Assembly (NCBI RefSeq): GCF_018785265.1
Contig: NZ_WQPK01000030.1
Location: 1-64,000 of the forward strand
DNA: 64,000 bases
Direction: 5' to 3'
Origin: Collinsella aerofaciens
Lineage (GTDB): Bacteria > Actinomycetota > Coriobacteriia > Coriobacteriales > Coriobacteriaceae
Shown: piece by piece, positions 51,980 to 63,763 of the stretch
How the letters are laid out: the number at the start of each line of letters is the position of its first letter
Position numbering within the stretch: the first letter of the stretch is position 1
Notes under the pieces: generated by a model
Database searches by the model: none
Told to the model about the DNA's origin: nothing
What the model saw: the letters and a program-made list of their open reading frames with translations, nothing else
Made by a program: the position numbers and the translations under genes

Positions 51980-53212
51980 GTGGCCGTTACCGCGCTGTAT
52001 GTGCACGTGCCGTTTTGCGCTCAAAAATGCCGCTATTGCGACTTTGACTCGCGCAGTTTCGCTCCGTGCGACCTGAGCGCTGCGCTCGATGCCTATTTTG
52101 AGCAGCTGTATGCACGCCTCGATGCCTTTGGAGACGCCGGGGCGCTTGCGCAGGTCCGCACCGTCTATGTTGGCGGCGGCACGCCGTCGCTGGCGGGGGA
52201 GCGTCTGGTAGAACTCGCCCGGCGTATCTCTGCGTGGTGTAAGCCCGTTGAGTTTACCTGCGAGGCTAATCCTGAGTCGTTGACTTCGCAGCTCACCGCG
52301 GCGCTTGCCGGGGTGGGCGTCACGCGCATTTCTCTGGGAGTCCAAACCCTCGACAACGACGAGCTTGCTGCGATTGGCCGTATTCACGATGCCGATCGGG
52401 CGCTCGCTGCCATCGCGACGGTCAAGAACGCTGGGCTTGACGTGTCGTGCGATCTTATGTGTGGGCTTCCCGGACAGACCGCAGCGAGTTGGAAGAGCAC
52501 GCTCGATGGCGTGCTGACGGCGGCTCCGCATCATGTGTCGGTCTACCCGCTCACGCTCGAGGAGGGCACGCCGCTTTACCGCATGGCGTGCCGTGACGAA
52601 TCGCTTGAGCCTGATGAGGATTTCCAAGCCGCATGCATGGACGTTGCGCGCGAGCGGCTGAGTTCGGCGGGCTGCCATCCGTATGAGGTGGCGAGCTACG
52701 CGCTCGATGGGCATGAATGCGCCCACAACATTGCCTATTGGACCGGACAGGGCTATTTGGGTTTGGGTCGTTCTGCCGCCGGTATGCTCGACGCCGAGGA
52801 TTTCGATCGCTTGGCCGGGCTGTATCCCGACGTGCCAGCTCGCGGCGAAGCGCATCGCGTACGTCTGGTACAACGCGACGATGCCGCGACGACCTTTGAT
52901 GCCGAGTATCTGTCGCAGCGCGAGGCGGTGGCCGAGGATTTGATGCTCGCCTGCCGCATGACACGTGGCATTGGGTCCGAACTGTTGGTTCACTCGGCAA
53001 GCGTGATTGCTGCAGACGAGCTGGCGGCGGCCTGCGACCGTGCGCTCGAGTTGGGACTTGCCACCTGGGCGCCCGATCATGTTGAAGGACGGGCGGGGCG
53101 CGTCACCTCAAAAGACGTTATCGCAGGTCGCGCCCGCGCCCGTTTAGCGCCGACCCACTTGGGCTGGCTCGATGGAAATATGCTGTTCGAGCTGTTTTGG
53201 GATCTAGCCTAG
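51980..53212 (+). CDS. hemW: HemW-like radical SAM protein
   Basis: 410 residues. HVPFCAQKCRYCDF carries the CxxxCxxC cluster motif, preceded by Tyr-Val-His as in HemN/HemW. GGGTPS and an HemN C-terminal domain (about 320-400) follow. HemW is a haem chaperone, not the decarboxylase. GTG 51980, two bases after dusB. Its place before dnaJ matches many Gram-positive genomes, but hrcA, usually between them, is absent. Confidence 0.9.
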   Translation: MAVTALYVHVPFCAQKCRYCDFDSRSFAPCDLSAALDAYFEQLYARLDAFGDAGALAQVRTVYVGGGTPSLAGERLVELARRISAWCKPVEFTCEANPESLTSQLTAALAGVGVTRISLGVQTLDNDELAAIGRIHDADRALAAIATVKNAGLDVSCDLMCGLPGQTAASWKSTLDGVLTAAPHHVSVYPLTLEEGTPLYRMACRDESLEPDEDFQAACMDVARERLSSAGCHPYEVASYALDGHECAHNIAYWTGQGYLGLGRSAAGMLDAEDFDRLAGLYPDVPARGEAHRVRLVQRDDAATTFDAEYLSQREAVAEDLMLACRMTRGIGSELLVHSASVIAADELAAACDRALELGLATWAPDHVEGRAGRVTSKDVIAGRARARLAPTHLGWLDGNMLFELFWDLA

Positions 53213-53270
53213 GCCGCTCGGGTAGAATTACCGAAATATATACGCTGCTGTGAGCAGGAGGTTGCCGCGC

Positions 53271-54374
53271 ATGGCGACGATGAACGAAAAAGATTACTAC
53301 GAGATTCTTGGTGTCTCCAAGGATGCCACCTCGCGTGATATTCAAAAGGCTTTCCAGCAAAAGGCTCGCAAGCTCCATCCGGACGTCAATAAAGAGCCGG
53401 ATGCCGAGGAGAAGTTTAAAGAGGTTTCCGAGGCCTACGCCGTGCTCTCGGACGAGCAGAAGCGTGCGCGTTACGACGCCATGCGGTCGGGCAATCCCTT
53501 TGCCGGTGCACCGACGGCTTCGCCCTATGGCGGCGGCTATGCCGGCGGCTCCGGTTACGGCAATCCCTTTGACGGCGGTTTCCCCTTCGGGGGCGCCTGG
53601 GGCCAGCCCCGTCGCGGCCAGGCGGCCTACAACCCCGAGAGTGGCGCCAACGTGGTCGTCGATATCAAGCTCGACGCCAAGGAGGCCAAGAGCGGTGCCC
53701 ACAAGACCGTTCGCTACACCCGCTTTGACACCTGCGGACATTGCGGCGGATCGGGCTCCGTTTCGTCAGAGCATGCCCATACCTGCCCGAGCTGCGGTGG
53801 TCGCGGCCATATCGATGTCGACCTGTCCTTCCTGTTTGGTGCGGGCACGTTCCAGACGGTTTGTCCCGAGTGCGGCGGTTCCGGCAAGGTCGTTGCCGAC
53901 CCCTGCCCCGATTGCGGTGGCAGCGGTCGTACCCGTGTGACCTCCGAGCAGACGATTGAGTTTCCCGCCGGCACGCATGATGGCGACGAGGTGCGCATCC
54001 CCAACATGGGACACGCCGGCACGAACGGCGCTTCGGGCGGTGACCTGGTCGGTCGTGCGCACGTTGAGGCCGAGCGCCTGGAGGGTAAGGCTCGCACCGG
54101 CTTCTACCTCATGGGTATCATCGCTCCGTTTTTGGTGCTGTCGGCCATCTCTGGCGTGTTTTCCGCCTTTGCCATGATGTGCTTCATTCCCTTTGCCATG
54201 GGCTTGTTCATGGTGCTGTCGGACGGCCTGCTTCATCGCAGCCTGCTGTGGTGGAAGCGCGGTGCGATGCAGTTTGCCAATGGATTTGCCAACGGTTTTA
54301 TGTTCGCGCTCGTGTCGGTTTGGTTCGCGAGCTGCTCACAACGGGCCGTGCTTTCGCCGTACGGAATGCAATAA
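53271..54374 (+). CDS. DnaJ-like protein with C-terminal membrane anchor
   Basis: 367 residues. J domain (about 6-70, HPD in KLHPDVN), a Gly/Phe-rich linker (75-120) and a zinc finger with four CxxCxG repeats. The first peptide-binding half-domain is shortened, and the second domain and dimerisation region of normal DnaJ are missing. Instead, hydrophobic segments (about 285-325 and 348-365) form two or three membrane helices. A normal DnaJ is encoded next. Inference: a membrane-tethered co-chaperone delivering DnaK to nascent or damaged membrane proteins. The ATG at 53271 has AGGAGG about 10 bases upstream. Confidence 0.85.
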   Translation: MATMNEKDYYEILGVSKDATSRDIQKAFQQKARKLHPDVNKEPDAEEKFKEVSEAYAVLSDEQKRARYDAMRSGNPFAGAPTASPYGGGYAGGSGYGNPFDGGFPFGGAWGQPRRGQAAYNPESGANVVVDIKLDAKEAKSGAHKTVRYTRFDTCGHCGGSGSVSSEHAHTCPSCGGRGHIDVDLSFLFGAGTFQTVCPECGGSGKVVADPCPDCGGSGRTRVTSEQTIEFPAGTHDGDEVRIPNMGHAGTNGASGGDLVGRAHVEAERLEGKARTGFYLMGIIAPFLVLSAISGVFSAFAMMCFIPFAMGLFMVLSDGLLHRSLLWWKRGAMQFANGFANGFMFALVSVWFASCSQRAVLSPYGMQ

Positions 54375-54455
54375 CATCAAACCCTCTGTTTGCGCCCGGC
54401 CCGGCTTGGGTATAGGACGCACTGTGACAATAATGAAAGTTGGAAGGATTCGGTC

Positions 54456-55604
54456 GTGTCGGAAAATAGGGATTACTACGAGGTACTTGGCGTCGACAAG
54501 GATGCCGACGCGCGGACGATCAAGCGTGCGTTTCTAAAGAAGGCCCGTACGGTACACCCGGATGTTTCGGACGACCCCGAGGCCGAGGCCAAGTTCAAAG
54601 AACTCAACGAGGCCTATTCCGTTCTTTCCGACGAGCAGAAGCGTGCTAACTACGACCGTTACGGCACTGCCGACGGCCCTGGTGGTTCGGGCTACGTCGA
54701 TATCAACGATATCTTTGGTGGCATGGGCATGGACGACTTGTTCTCGTCGTTCTTCGGCGGCGGTGCCGGTGGTGGCGCCCGTAGCCGTCGTGAGCGTCGT
54801 CGCGGACGTGACATGGCCATCTCGCTTTCGGTGACGCTCGAGGAGGCAGCGCTCGGCTGCAAAAAGACCATCAGCTATGACCGCCTTGCTCCTTGCGAGG
54901 ACTGCAATGGCACCGGCAAGGCCGAGGGCGCGGCCGAAAAGCAGTGCAGCCGCTGTCATGGCACGGGCTATGTGACGACGGTCCAGCGTTCTTTCCTGGG
55001 CCAGGTTCAGTCCTCTTCGCCCTGTCCCGACTGCCACGGCGAAGGCACGGTCATCGATCATCCCTGCGAGACCTGTGACGGCCAGGGCCGCACGCCTTCG
55101 CACGAAAAGATTGACATCGATATTCCCGCCGGTGTTTCGACCGGTCGCCAGCTGCGCGTGAGTGGTTTTGGCGAGGCCGGCCTTCGTGGCGAGCCGTCGG
55201 GCGACCTGATCGTCAACGTGCGTGTCGCCGACCACGAGCGTTTTAAGCGTAATGGCGATGACCTGTATCTGGTGAGCGATATCTCGATTGCGCAGGCCGC
55301 GCTCGGTTGCGAGATTGAGGTCGAGGGCATTATGCCTGACGAGGTCGTCAAGGTGACGGTTCCCGCCGGCACACAGTACGGTGACACCGTGAGCGTCAAC
55401 AATTACGGCATGCCGCGTATCGGCGGTGGAGGTTCGCGTGGTCGTCTGGTCGTGCAGCTACGCGTGGTCGTCCCCACCAATCTCTCCAACAAGCAGCGCG
55501 AGCTGCTTCGCGCCTTTGCCGACGAGATGGGCGATGACGTCGCATCCGGCAAGAAGTCGGTGACCGACCGTATCAAGAGTGCCCTCGACGACATCCTCGA
55601 TTAA
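54456..55604 (+). CDS. dnaJ: Chaperone protein DnaJ
   Basis: 382 residues with the full class A layout: J domain (HPD in TVHPDVS), Gly-rich linker with GGGAGGG, four zinc-finger motifs (CEDCNGTG, CSRCHGTG, CPDCHGEG, CETCDGQG), and both C-terminal substrate domains. GTG 54456 follows GGAAGGAT. Stimulates DnaK ATPase. Dna recognition and dimerisation parts lost in the preceding paralogue are intact here. Confidence 0.96.
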   Translation: MSENRDYYEVLGVDKDADARTIKRAFLKKARTVHPDVSDDPEAEAKFKELNEAYSVLSDEQKRANYDRYGTADGPGGSGYVDINDIFGGMGMDDLFSSFFGGGAGGGARSRRERRRGRDMAISLSVTLEEAALGCKKTISYDRLAPCEDCNGTGKAEGAAEKQCSRCHGTGYVTTVQRSFLGQVQSSSPCPDCHGEGTVIDHPCETCDGQGRTPSHEKIDIDIPAGVSTGRQLRVSGFGEAGLRGEPSGDLIVNVRVADHERFKRNGDDLYLVSDISIAQAALGCEIEVEGIMPDEVVKVTVPAGTQYGDTVSVNNYGMPRIGGGGSRGRLVVQLRVVVPTNLSNKQRELLRAFADEMGDDVASGKKSVTDRIKSALDDILD

Positions 55605-55613
55605 GGAGCCCGT

Positions 55614-56906
55614 GTGCTCGCACCCCATATTTCCGTCGTCAACCTCGGTTGTCGTGTCAACCGGGTTGAGTCCGACCGTATCACTGCCGATCTTATGCGC
55701 CTGGGCTTTGCGATGGTGGAGCCCCAGGACGCCGATCTGATCGTTATCAATACCTGTGCCGTGACGGGGGAGGCCGAGGCCAAGACCCGCAAGGCCGTCC
55801 GTCACGCCCTGGCCTATCCGGGCGAGCCCTACGTGGTCGTAACCGGTTGCGTCGTCAACCTGCATCCCGAGGAGCTACTGGAGCTCTCCGATCGCGTGAT
55901 CGCCGAACCGTCCAAGATTGACGTCGCCGAGCGCGTCTGCGAGGTGCTGGGCGTCGAATCCGATAGCGTGCCCGCCTGCAGCGATGGCGACGTGGTCGAT
56001 GCGCTCGGTCGTTCGCGGCTGGGTGTGAAGATCCAGGATGGCTGCAACCACCGCTGCACCTATTGCATCGTGTGGAAGGCCCGCGGCCCCGAGCGTTCCG
56101 TGCCCGTCGAGTCCGTGCTCGAACAGGTGCGTGAAGCCCAGGAGGCCGGCGTGCCCGAGGTCGTGCTGACCGGCGTGAATCTGGGTGCCTATGACGGCAA
56201 GAGCGCGACCGACGAACATGTCGAGATCGATGAGCTGCTCGAGGCGATTATGGAGCGCACGTCTATTCCGCATGTGCGCATCTCCTCGGTGGAGCCTATG
56301 GATATTTCCGAGCGCTTGCTCAAGGTGATGGCTCGCTATCCGAAGCGTATCGCGCCGTTTTTGCATCTGCCCGTGCAGTCTGGCTGCACGGCGACCCTGC
56401 ATCGCATGGGTCGTCCCTATAGTGCCGAGGCCTTTGAGGACACGGTGCGCATGATTCGCGCTAACTTGCCACAGGCGTCTCTTTCGTGCGACGTTATCGT
56501 CGGTTTTCCTGGCGAGACGGACGAGGAGTTCGAGGAGTCGCTGGCGCTGTGCCGTCGCGTGGGCTTTTCGCGCATGCACGTGTTTCGATATAGCAAGCGC
56601 CCCGGCACCCTTGCCGCCGATATGCCCGACCAGGTGCCGCCCGAGGTCATGGCCGAGCGCAGCCGTCGTATGCGCGCGGCGGCCCAGGAGCTCGCTGTTG
56701 CCGATGCCCGCCGTCGCGTGGGCACCGTCGAGCGCGCCGTGCTTGAGTACGGTGACAATTTGACCCTTGGCTCGTTCCATCATGCCCGTCTTGATGATAC
56801 CTGTGGACTCACAGCCCCGTGCCTGCTCGATGTTGCTATCATCGGAGTCGATGATTCCGGCTTGGTCCATGCGCGCAGGGAGGTTCATGGAAGCCTCGAA
56901 GATTAG
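55614..56906 (+). CDS. mtaB: tRNA methylthiotransferase MtaB-like
   Basis: Adds a methylthio group to t6A37 of tRNA. 430 residues. UPF0004 domain (VVNLGCRVNRVESDR, NTCAVTGEAE), radical SAM motif GCNHRCTYCIV, then a TRAM domain at the C-terminus. Two iron-sulfur clusters are expected. GTG 55614 follows AAGGAG. The end overlaps phoH by 20 bases. Confidence 0.93.
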   Translation: MLAPHISVVNLGCRVNRVESDRITADLMRLGFAMVEPQDADLIVINTCAVTGEAEAKTRKAVRHALAYPGEPYVVVTGCVVNLHPEELLELSDRVIAEPSKIDVAERVCEVLGVESDSVPACSDGDVVDALGRSRLGVKIQDGCNHRCTYCIVWKARGPERSVPVESVLEQVREAQEAGVPEVVLTGVNLGAYDGKSATDEHVEIDELLEAIMERTSIPHVRISSVEPMDISERLLKVMARYPKRIAPFLHLPVQSGCTATLHRMGRPYSAEAFEDTVRMIRANLPQASLSCDVIVGFPGETDEEFEESLALCRRVGFSRMHVFRYSKRPGTLAADMPDQVPPEVMAERSRRMRAAAQELAVADARRRVGTVERAVLEYGDNLTLGSFHHARLDDTCGLTAPCLLDVAIIGVDDSGLVHARREVHGSLED

Positions 56907-57873
56907 ACTTACCGTTCCCGAGGGTATCGACCCCTCGCGCGTTTTGGGCGCCGGCGACGGCGTCCTTCGTGCGCTCGAGAACTTGGTGCGCGCCGATGTG
57001 GTTGCCCGCGGTGACAGCGTTGCCGTGAGCGGCGATCCGGACGAGGTTGAGCTGGTCGCTCGTTTTTTCGAACATGCCTTTCGTGAGGCTGCTGCCGGGC
57101 GCACGCTTTCTGCCGATGATGTCTCGCGCTGTCTGGCCGTTTTGCGCGACGGCGAGCATGATGCCTCGTCGCTGCGCGACGACGTGCTGCTATCGTATCG
57201 GGGTCGTGTCGTCCGCCCCAAGACGCTCGGCCAAAAGCGCTACGTGGATGCCATTCGCTCTCATACCATCACGTTTGGTCTAGGCCCTGCCGGTACCGGT
57301 AAAACCTATCTGGCTATGGCGCTCGCCGTCGCCGCACTCAAGCGCCATGAGGTAGGTCGCCTGATCCTGACGCGCCCGGTTGTCGAGGCGGGGGAGAACC
57401 TGGGCTTTTTGCCCGGCACCCTCGAGGAAAAGATCGACCCATATATGCGTCCGCTCTATGATGCCCTCTTTGACATGATGGATCGCGAGCGTACCGATGA
57501 GCTTATGGAGCGTGGCGTGATCGAGATCGCCCCACTCGCCTATATGCGCGGTCGAACGCTGAGCGATGCCTTTGTGGTGCTCGATGAGGCGCAAAACACG
57601 ACGCCCGAGCAGATGAAGATGTTCCTGACGCGTCTGGGTTTTAATTCCAAGTTCGTGATTACCGGCGACCTGAGTCAGCGTGACCTGGTGGGTCGTCGCG
57701 GCGGCCTTGCCGATGTCGAGCAGATTTTGGGTCGCGTCGACGATGTGGCGTTTTCTCACCTGGAGCGCGCCGATGTGGTGCGCCATGCCCTGGTGGGCCG
57801 TATCGTTGAGGCCTATGATGCATACGACGATGCGCGCGGGCAGCGCGCACACGATCGAAAGGAGTCCCGTTGA
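56887..57873 (+). CDS. phoH: PhoH-family ATPase
   Basis: 328 residues. An N-terminal KH-like part, then the ATPase: Walker A GPAGTGKTYLAMA, TRPVVEAGENLGFLPG, Walker B VVLDEAQNTTPEQ. Commonly linked to ybeY and RNA turnover. The ATG at 56887 has GGGAGG close by inside mtaB; the stop overlaps ybeY (TTGA). Confidence 0.94.
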   Translation: MEASKIRLTVPEGIDPSRVLGAGDGVLRALENLVRADVVARGDSVAVSGDPDEVELVARFFEHAFREAAAGRTLSADDVSRCLAVLRDGEHDASSLRDDVLLSYRGRVVRPKTLGQKRYVDAIRSHTITFGLGPAGTGKTYLAMALAVAALKRHEVGRLILTRPVVEAGENLGFLPGTLEEKIDPYMRPLYDALFDMMDRERTDELMERGVIEIAPLAYMRGRTLSDAFVVLDEAQNTTPEQMKMFLTRLGFNSKFVITGDLSQRDLVGRRGGLADVEQILGRVDDVAFSHLERADVVRHALVGRIVEAYDAYDDARGQRAHDRKESR

Positions 57874-58379
57874 GTGTATTGATCAGCAACGATGCCGAGC
57901 TCGATACGCTGCTCGATGCCCATGAGGTAGAGCACATCTGCGAGGTCGTGCTTGCCGCCGAGGGCGTTGAGCGTGAGGTCGAGATTTCCCTTTCGTATGT
58001 CGATGAGGACGAGATGCACGAGCTCAACCACGAGTGGCGTGGCATCGATCGCACGACCGACGTGCTCTCGTTTGAATGCGACTCGGCCTTTGACGAGGAT
58101 ATTCCCACCGACGAGACGCTCGAGCTCGGCGATATTATCCTGGCCCCGCAGGTTATTGCCCGCCAGGCCCCCGGTTTTGGCAACAGCCCCGCCGACGAGT
58201 GCCGCCTGATGCTCGTGCACGGAATGTTGCACCTGCTGGGTTATGACCATATCGAGGACGATGAAGCCGAGGTCATGGAGGCACGCGAGGATGCCATCCT
58301 GCGCGATCTGGCGCTTGAGCGCGGCGAGGACCCCAAGCTGGTCCACGTTGGCCCCATAACCAATCATGCCCACGACTAG
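57870..58379 (+). CDS. ybeY: Endoribonuclease YbeY
   Basis: 169 residues; matures 16S rRNA 3' ends in other bacteria. The zinc motif HGMLHLLGYDH is intact, and WRGIDRTTDVLSFE is conserved. The start is TTG at 57870, overlapping the phoH stop, with AAAGGAG 5 bases upstream. First of ybeY-dgkA-era-recO. Confidence 0.95.
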   Translation: MSVLISNDAELDTLLDAHEVEHICEVVLAAEGVEREVEISLSYVDEDEMHELNHEWRGIDRTTDVLSFECDSAFDEDIPTDETLELGDIILAPQVIARQAPGFGNSPADECRLMLVHGMLHLLGYDHIEDDEAEVMEAREDAILRDLALERGEDPKLVHVGPITNHAHD

Positions 58380-58388
58380 GAGCCGTCT

Positions 58389-58766
58389 ATGATTCCCGGA
58401 TCGAACAAGGACCATCCGTCCTTTTTAAAGTCGTTCTCATACGCTATGGAGGGCTTCGTCACCGCCGTCAAGACCGAGCGCAATATCAAGGTCATGCTCG
58501 TAGCGGGCGTGTGTACCGTCATTGCCGGCTGCATTGTGGGGCTCGATATTGCCGAGTGGGCAACGGTCATCATCTGCTGCGGCCTGGTGATTCACGGCGA
58601 GTTATGCAATACCGCTATGGAGGCGATTGTCGACCTCGCGACCCAGGAGCTTCATCCACTGGCCAAGCGCGCGAAGGATATCGCCGCTGCCTCTGTATAC
58701 GTTCTTTCCATTACCGCCGCGATCGTGGGCTTGCTTGTCTTTGCCCACGCGCTCGACTTTATTTAG
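58389..58766 (+). CDS. dgkA: Diacylglycerol/undecaprenol kinase
   Basis: 125 residues with three membrane helices. The catalytic segment ELCNTAMEAIVDL and ERNIKV near the N-terminus are the family marks. In Gram-positive bacteria such enzymes phosphorylate undecaprenol, recycling the carrier made by UppS. Placed between ybeY and era as in Firmicutes. Confidence 0.92.
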   Translation: MIPGSNKDHPSFLKSFSYAMEGFVTAVKTERNIKVMLVAGVCTVIAGCIVGLDIAEWATVIICCGLVIHGELCNTAMEAIVDLATQELHPLAKRAKDIAAASVYVLSITAAIVGLLVFAHALDFI

Positions 58767-58778
58767 AAAGGGATTCCC

Positions 58779-59849
58779 ATGTCCGACAATATGCAGCCTA
58801 CCGATGAAATTTTGGATGACGAGGTCCTGGACGAGGCTGAAGGTGCAGATTCGTTTGGCGAGGTCGAGGAGTTCGACCCGTTTGAGGGTATGAGCGACGA
58901 GGAACTCGATGCCCTGTGCGACGAGGATGAGGGCCTTGCGGGCTTTGGCGACGTGGAACCCGGTTTCCGCAGCGGCTTTGTGGCCCTGGTCGGTCGCCCC
59001 AACGCCGGCAAGTCCACGCTGCTCAACGCCTGTTACGGCAAGAAAGTCGCCATCACCTCTCCGGTGGCCCAGACGACCCGCCGCCGCATGCGCGCCGTCG
59101 TCAACCGCCCCGGTTACCAGCTGGTCTTCGTTGACACGCCGGGTATCCATAAGCCCAAGGACGGTCTGGGCTCCGAGCTTAATAAGAGCGCTCTGTTTGA
59201 GCTGAATGATGTTGACGTCGTCGCGTTTTTGATCGATGCTACCAAGCCGATCGGCAGGGGGGACGCCTGGGTTGCCGAGCGCGTCAAAAACGCCCGTTCC
59301 AAGAAGGTCCTGGTGCTCACGAAGGCCGACGAGGCCGATCCCGCCCAGGTTATGGAACAGCTCAAGGCCGCTCACGAGCTTATGGAATATGACGATGAGA
59401 TCGTGACGTCGTCGGTCAAGAACTTCAACGTCGATGCGTTTATCGAGACCGTCGCTCACTTTTTGCCCGAGGGCCCGCGCTGGTTCCCCGAGGACATGGG
59501 TACCGACGCGTCCGATGAGACGCTCGTTGCCGAGTTTGTGCGCGAGAAGGTCCTGCGTCGCACCCGCGACGAGATCCCTCACTCCGTGGGGGTCATTTGT
59601 GACGCGCTCGAGCAGACTAAGAAGGTCCTGCGCGTGCACGCCACGATTTACGTCGAGCGCGAGGGGCAGAAGGGCATCATCATCGGCAAGGGCGGCGAGA
59701 TGATCAAGCATATCGGCATCGATGCCCGCCGTGACCTTGAGCGTATCTTTGGCACTCAGGTCTTTTTGGAGCTCGACGTGAAGGTCAAGGCCGGCTGGCG
59801 CGATGACGAGGCGCAGATTCGCCGCTTTGGCTATAACGCCGAAGATTAA
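58779..59849 (+). CDS. era: GTPase Era with acidic N-terminal extension
   Basis: Binds 16S rRNA during 30S assembly. 356 residues, against about 300 usually. G1 GRPNAGKST, G2 TSPVAQTTR, G3 DTPGIH, G4 TKAD, and a C-terminal KH domain with GKGGEMIKHIG. The first 65 residues are strongly acidic (many Asp and Glu), absent from typical Era, and may mimic RNA or bind a partner. The ATG at 58779 is the natural start, as no later ATG keeps the G1 region. Confidence 0.95.
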   Translation: MSDNMQPTDEILDDEVLDEAEGADSFGEVEEFDPFEGMSDEELDALCDEDEGLAGFGDVEPGFRSGFVALVGRPNAGKSTLLNACYGKKVAITSPVAQTTRRRMRAVVNRPGYQLVFVDTPGIHKPKDGLGSELNKSALFELNDVDVVAFLIDATKPIGRGDAWVAERVKNARSKKVLVLTKADEADPAQVMEQLKAAHELMEYDDEIVTSSVKNFNVDAFIETVAHFLPEGPRWFPEDMGTDASDETLVAEFVREKVLRRTRDEIPHSVGVICDALEQTKKVLRVHATIYVEREGQKGIIIGKGGEMIKHIGIDARRDLERIFGTQVFLELDVKVKAGWRDDEAQIRRFGYNAED

Positions 59850-59861
59850 GCCTCGGCGTTC

Positions 59862-60611
59862 ATGGCAGGCTCTCGCACATATCGCACAAAGGTGCTCGTC
59901 CTCGACAAGATTAAACTCAAGGAAACCGACCTGATCTTGACGATGCTCGACGAACGGGGGCGGCAGGTGCGTGCTGTGGCCAAGGGCGCACGTAAGCCTG
60001 GCGGTCGCCTTGCAGCCCGCTGCGAGCTCTTCTGTACCGTTGATATGCTGCTCGCGCATGGACGGTCGCTCGACGTGGTTTCTCAGGCGGACCTTATGGA
60101 GGCGCCGCTCGGTGCCGCTCCTGACTACGAGACGACCTGTGCTGCCAGCGCGATTGCCGAGGTTGCGCGTGTGTGCTCGTTCGAGGATGCCGAGGATCCA
60201 TTTACCTTTGCCATCACACAGCGGGCGCTCACGCTTGTTGGCAGCGGGCTTGACTCGGCACATATGGACCTGCTCGTGGCGGCTTTTGTCTTTAAACTGC
60301 TGTCGCACGTTGGCTATCGACCCGATTTCTCTGCTTGCGTGCTGTGCGGAGACCCCATGCTGTCATATTTTTCGCCCCAGGCGGGCGGCCTCATGTGCGG
60401 CTCGTGCGCGTCGAGCGTTCCGGGCGCCGAGCTGGTGTCGACCGGCGAGGTCGCATGGCTGCGTGCCCTCATGTCTATGACGTTCGATGGCCTTGTGGAC
60501 GAACGGATCGATCCGCATACGGCTGCGTTTTTGCTCGGGCTTTCGCATGTTTGGGCCGCCACGCACACCGATCAGCGGCTCCGTGCGATGGAATTCATGT
60601 TGGGTCGGTGA
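59862..60611 (+). CDS. recO: DNA repair protein RecO
   Basis: 249 residues. OB fold at the N-terminus (VLVLDKIKLKETDLILTML, GRQVRAVAKGARKP), then a helical domain with zinc ligands CVLCGDPM and CGSC. Loads RecA in the RecFOR pathway. It follows era by 12 bases. Confidence 0.93.
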   Translation: MAGSRTYRTKVLVLDKIKLKETDLILTMLDERGRQVRAVAKGARKPGGRLAARCELFCTVDMLLAHGRSLDVVSQADLMEAPLGAAPDYETTCAASAIAEVARVCSFEDAEDPFTFAITQRALTLVGSGLDSAHMDLLVAAFVFKLLSHVGYRPDFSACVLCGDPMLSYFSPQAGGLMCGSCASSVPGAELVSTGEVAWLRALMSMTFDGLVDERIDPHTAAFLLGLSHVWAATHTDQRLRAMEFMLGR

Positions 60612-60749
60612 TGATGCGCAGGCGCGCGCCGCTTGTGGTAACATACCAACCTGTTGGTACCTCGACCTTGGATGCTCGCTCCACCGGCGGCTTCCCAGTC
60701 CGAGGCGAATAGAGTCGCCCGCGGGCGACGCGAAACGAAAGGTGAAACA

Positions 60750-61028
60750 ATGACTGTTTCCAAAGAGCGCAAGGCGGAGCTGACCGCCCAGTTCGGTAAC
60801 TCCCCGGTCGACACCGGTAACCCCAAGGTTCAGGTCGCCATCCTGTCCGAGCGCATCAAGGAGCTGACCGAGCACATGAAGTCCCACCAGAAGGACTTCC
60901 ACACCCGTCGTGGCCTGCTTATGCTCGTTGGCCGCCGCCGTCGTCTTCTCTCCTACATCAAGAAGAACGATATCGTCGAGTACCGTGAGCTCATCAAGGC
61001 TCTGGGCATCCGCGACAACATCCAGTAA
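60750..61028 (+). CDS. rpsO: 30S ribosomal protein S15
   Basis: 92 residues. TGNPKVQVAILSERIKELTEH and HTRRGLLMLVGRRRRLLSYI are the S15 core. The ATG at 60750 follows GAAAGGTG. Paired with pnp downstream as in most bacteria. A terminator lies between them. Confidence 0.97.
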   Translation: MTVSKERKAELTAQFGNSPVDTGNPKVQVAILSERIKELTEHMKSHQKDFHTRRGLLMLVGRRRRLLSYIKKNDIVEYRELIKALGIRDNIQ

Positions 61029-61045
61029 GGATTTGTACATGCTAA

Positions 61046-61075
61046 GAGCGTCCTGCGCAGCGGGGCGCTCTTTTT
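61046..61075 (+). terminator. Intrinsic terminator after rpsO
   Basis: GAGCG.CC pairs with GG.GCGCTC (imperfect), then TTTTT. Confidence 0.75.
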
Positions 61076-61178
61076 GTGTAAGAGCGTGAACAATCACGCT
61101 CTGAAGCGTGGCGGGGGCAGGGGGCCCGCGTCACATGAGAAGCCCGCAGGCAAGGGGCCTGTGGGGTAAAGGAGAACA

Positions 61179-63425
<2,247 letters not shown>

Positions 63426-63448
63426 CAGCTACACATAAGCAGCTCAAC

Positions 63449-63479
63449 AAGGGCGACTCCGTACAGGGGTCGCCCTTTT
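63449..63479 (+). terminator. Intrinsic terminator after pnp
   Basis: AAGGGCGAC and GTCGCCCTT with an 11-base loop, followed by TT and overlapping the left arm of the large palindrome. Confidence 0.75.
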
Positions 63480-63619
63480 GCTATTCCCGGCGGGGTCCGC
63501 GGGTAAAGTTTCCTGCTCTACAGTCCTGCTCGCACGGAGAGCACATTAAGTGCTCTCCGGCTCGTGCGGAACTCGCGATAAACTTTACCCGCGGCCCCCG
63601 CCGGGAATAGCAAAAGGGC
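63472..63619. repeat. Nested palindromic repeat, copy 1
   Basis: Outer arms 63472-63511 and 63580-63619 are about 40-bp complements with few mismatches (GCTATTCCCGGCGGGG and TAAAGTTT on the left). An inner stem, GGAGAGCAC-ATTAA-GTGCTCTCC, lies at 63536-63558. Asymmetric segments (CCTGCTCTACAGTCCTGC, 63512-63529) define its orientation. Confidence 0.85.
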
Positions 63620-63763
63620 TGGTTGGTGCGGGTTGCGATTTAGCCAGATAGCCTATTCAGTTTTCTTTTTTCTGAATTGTCGATAGCCGTGCTCTTGGCA
63701 TATCCCCAGATAAAACCGACCAAAATAAACCTGTCCCTTTTTGGCAGGTCTGGAGCCATCGGG

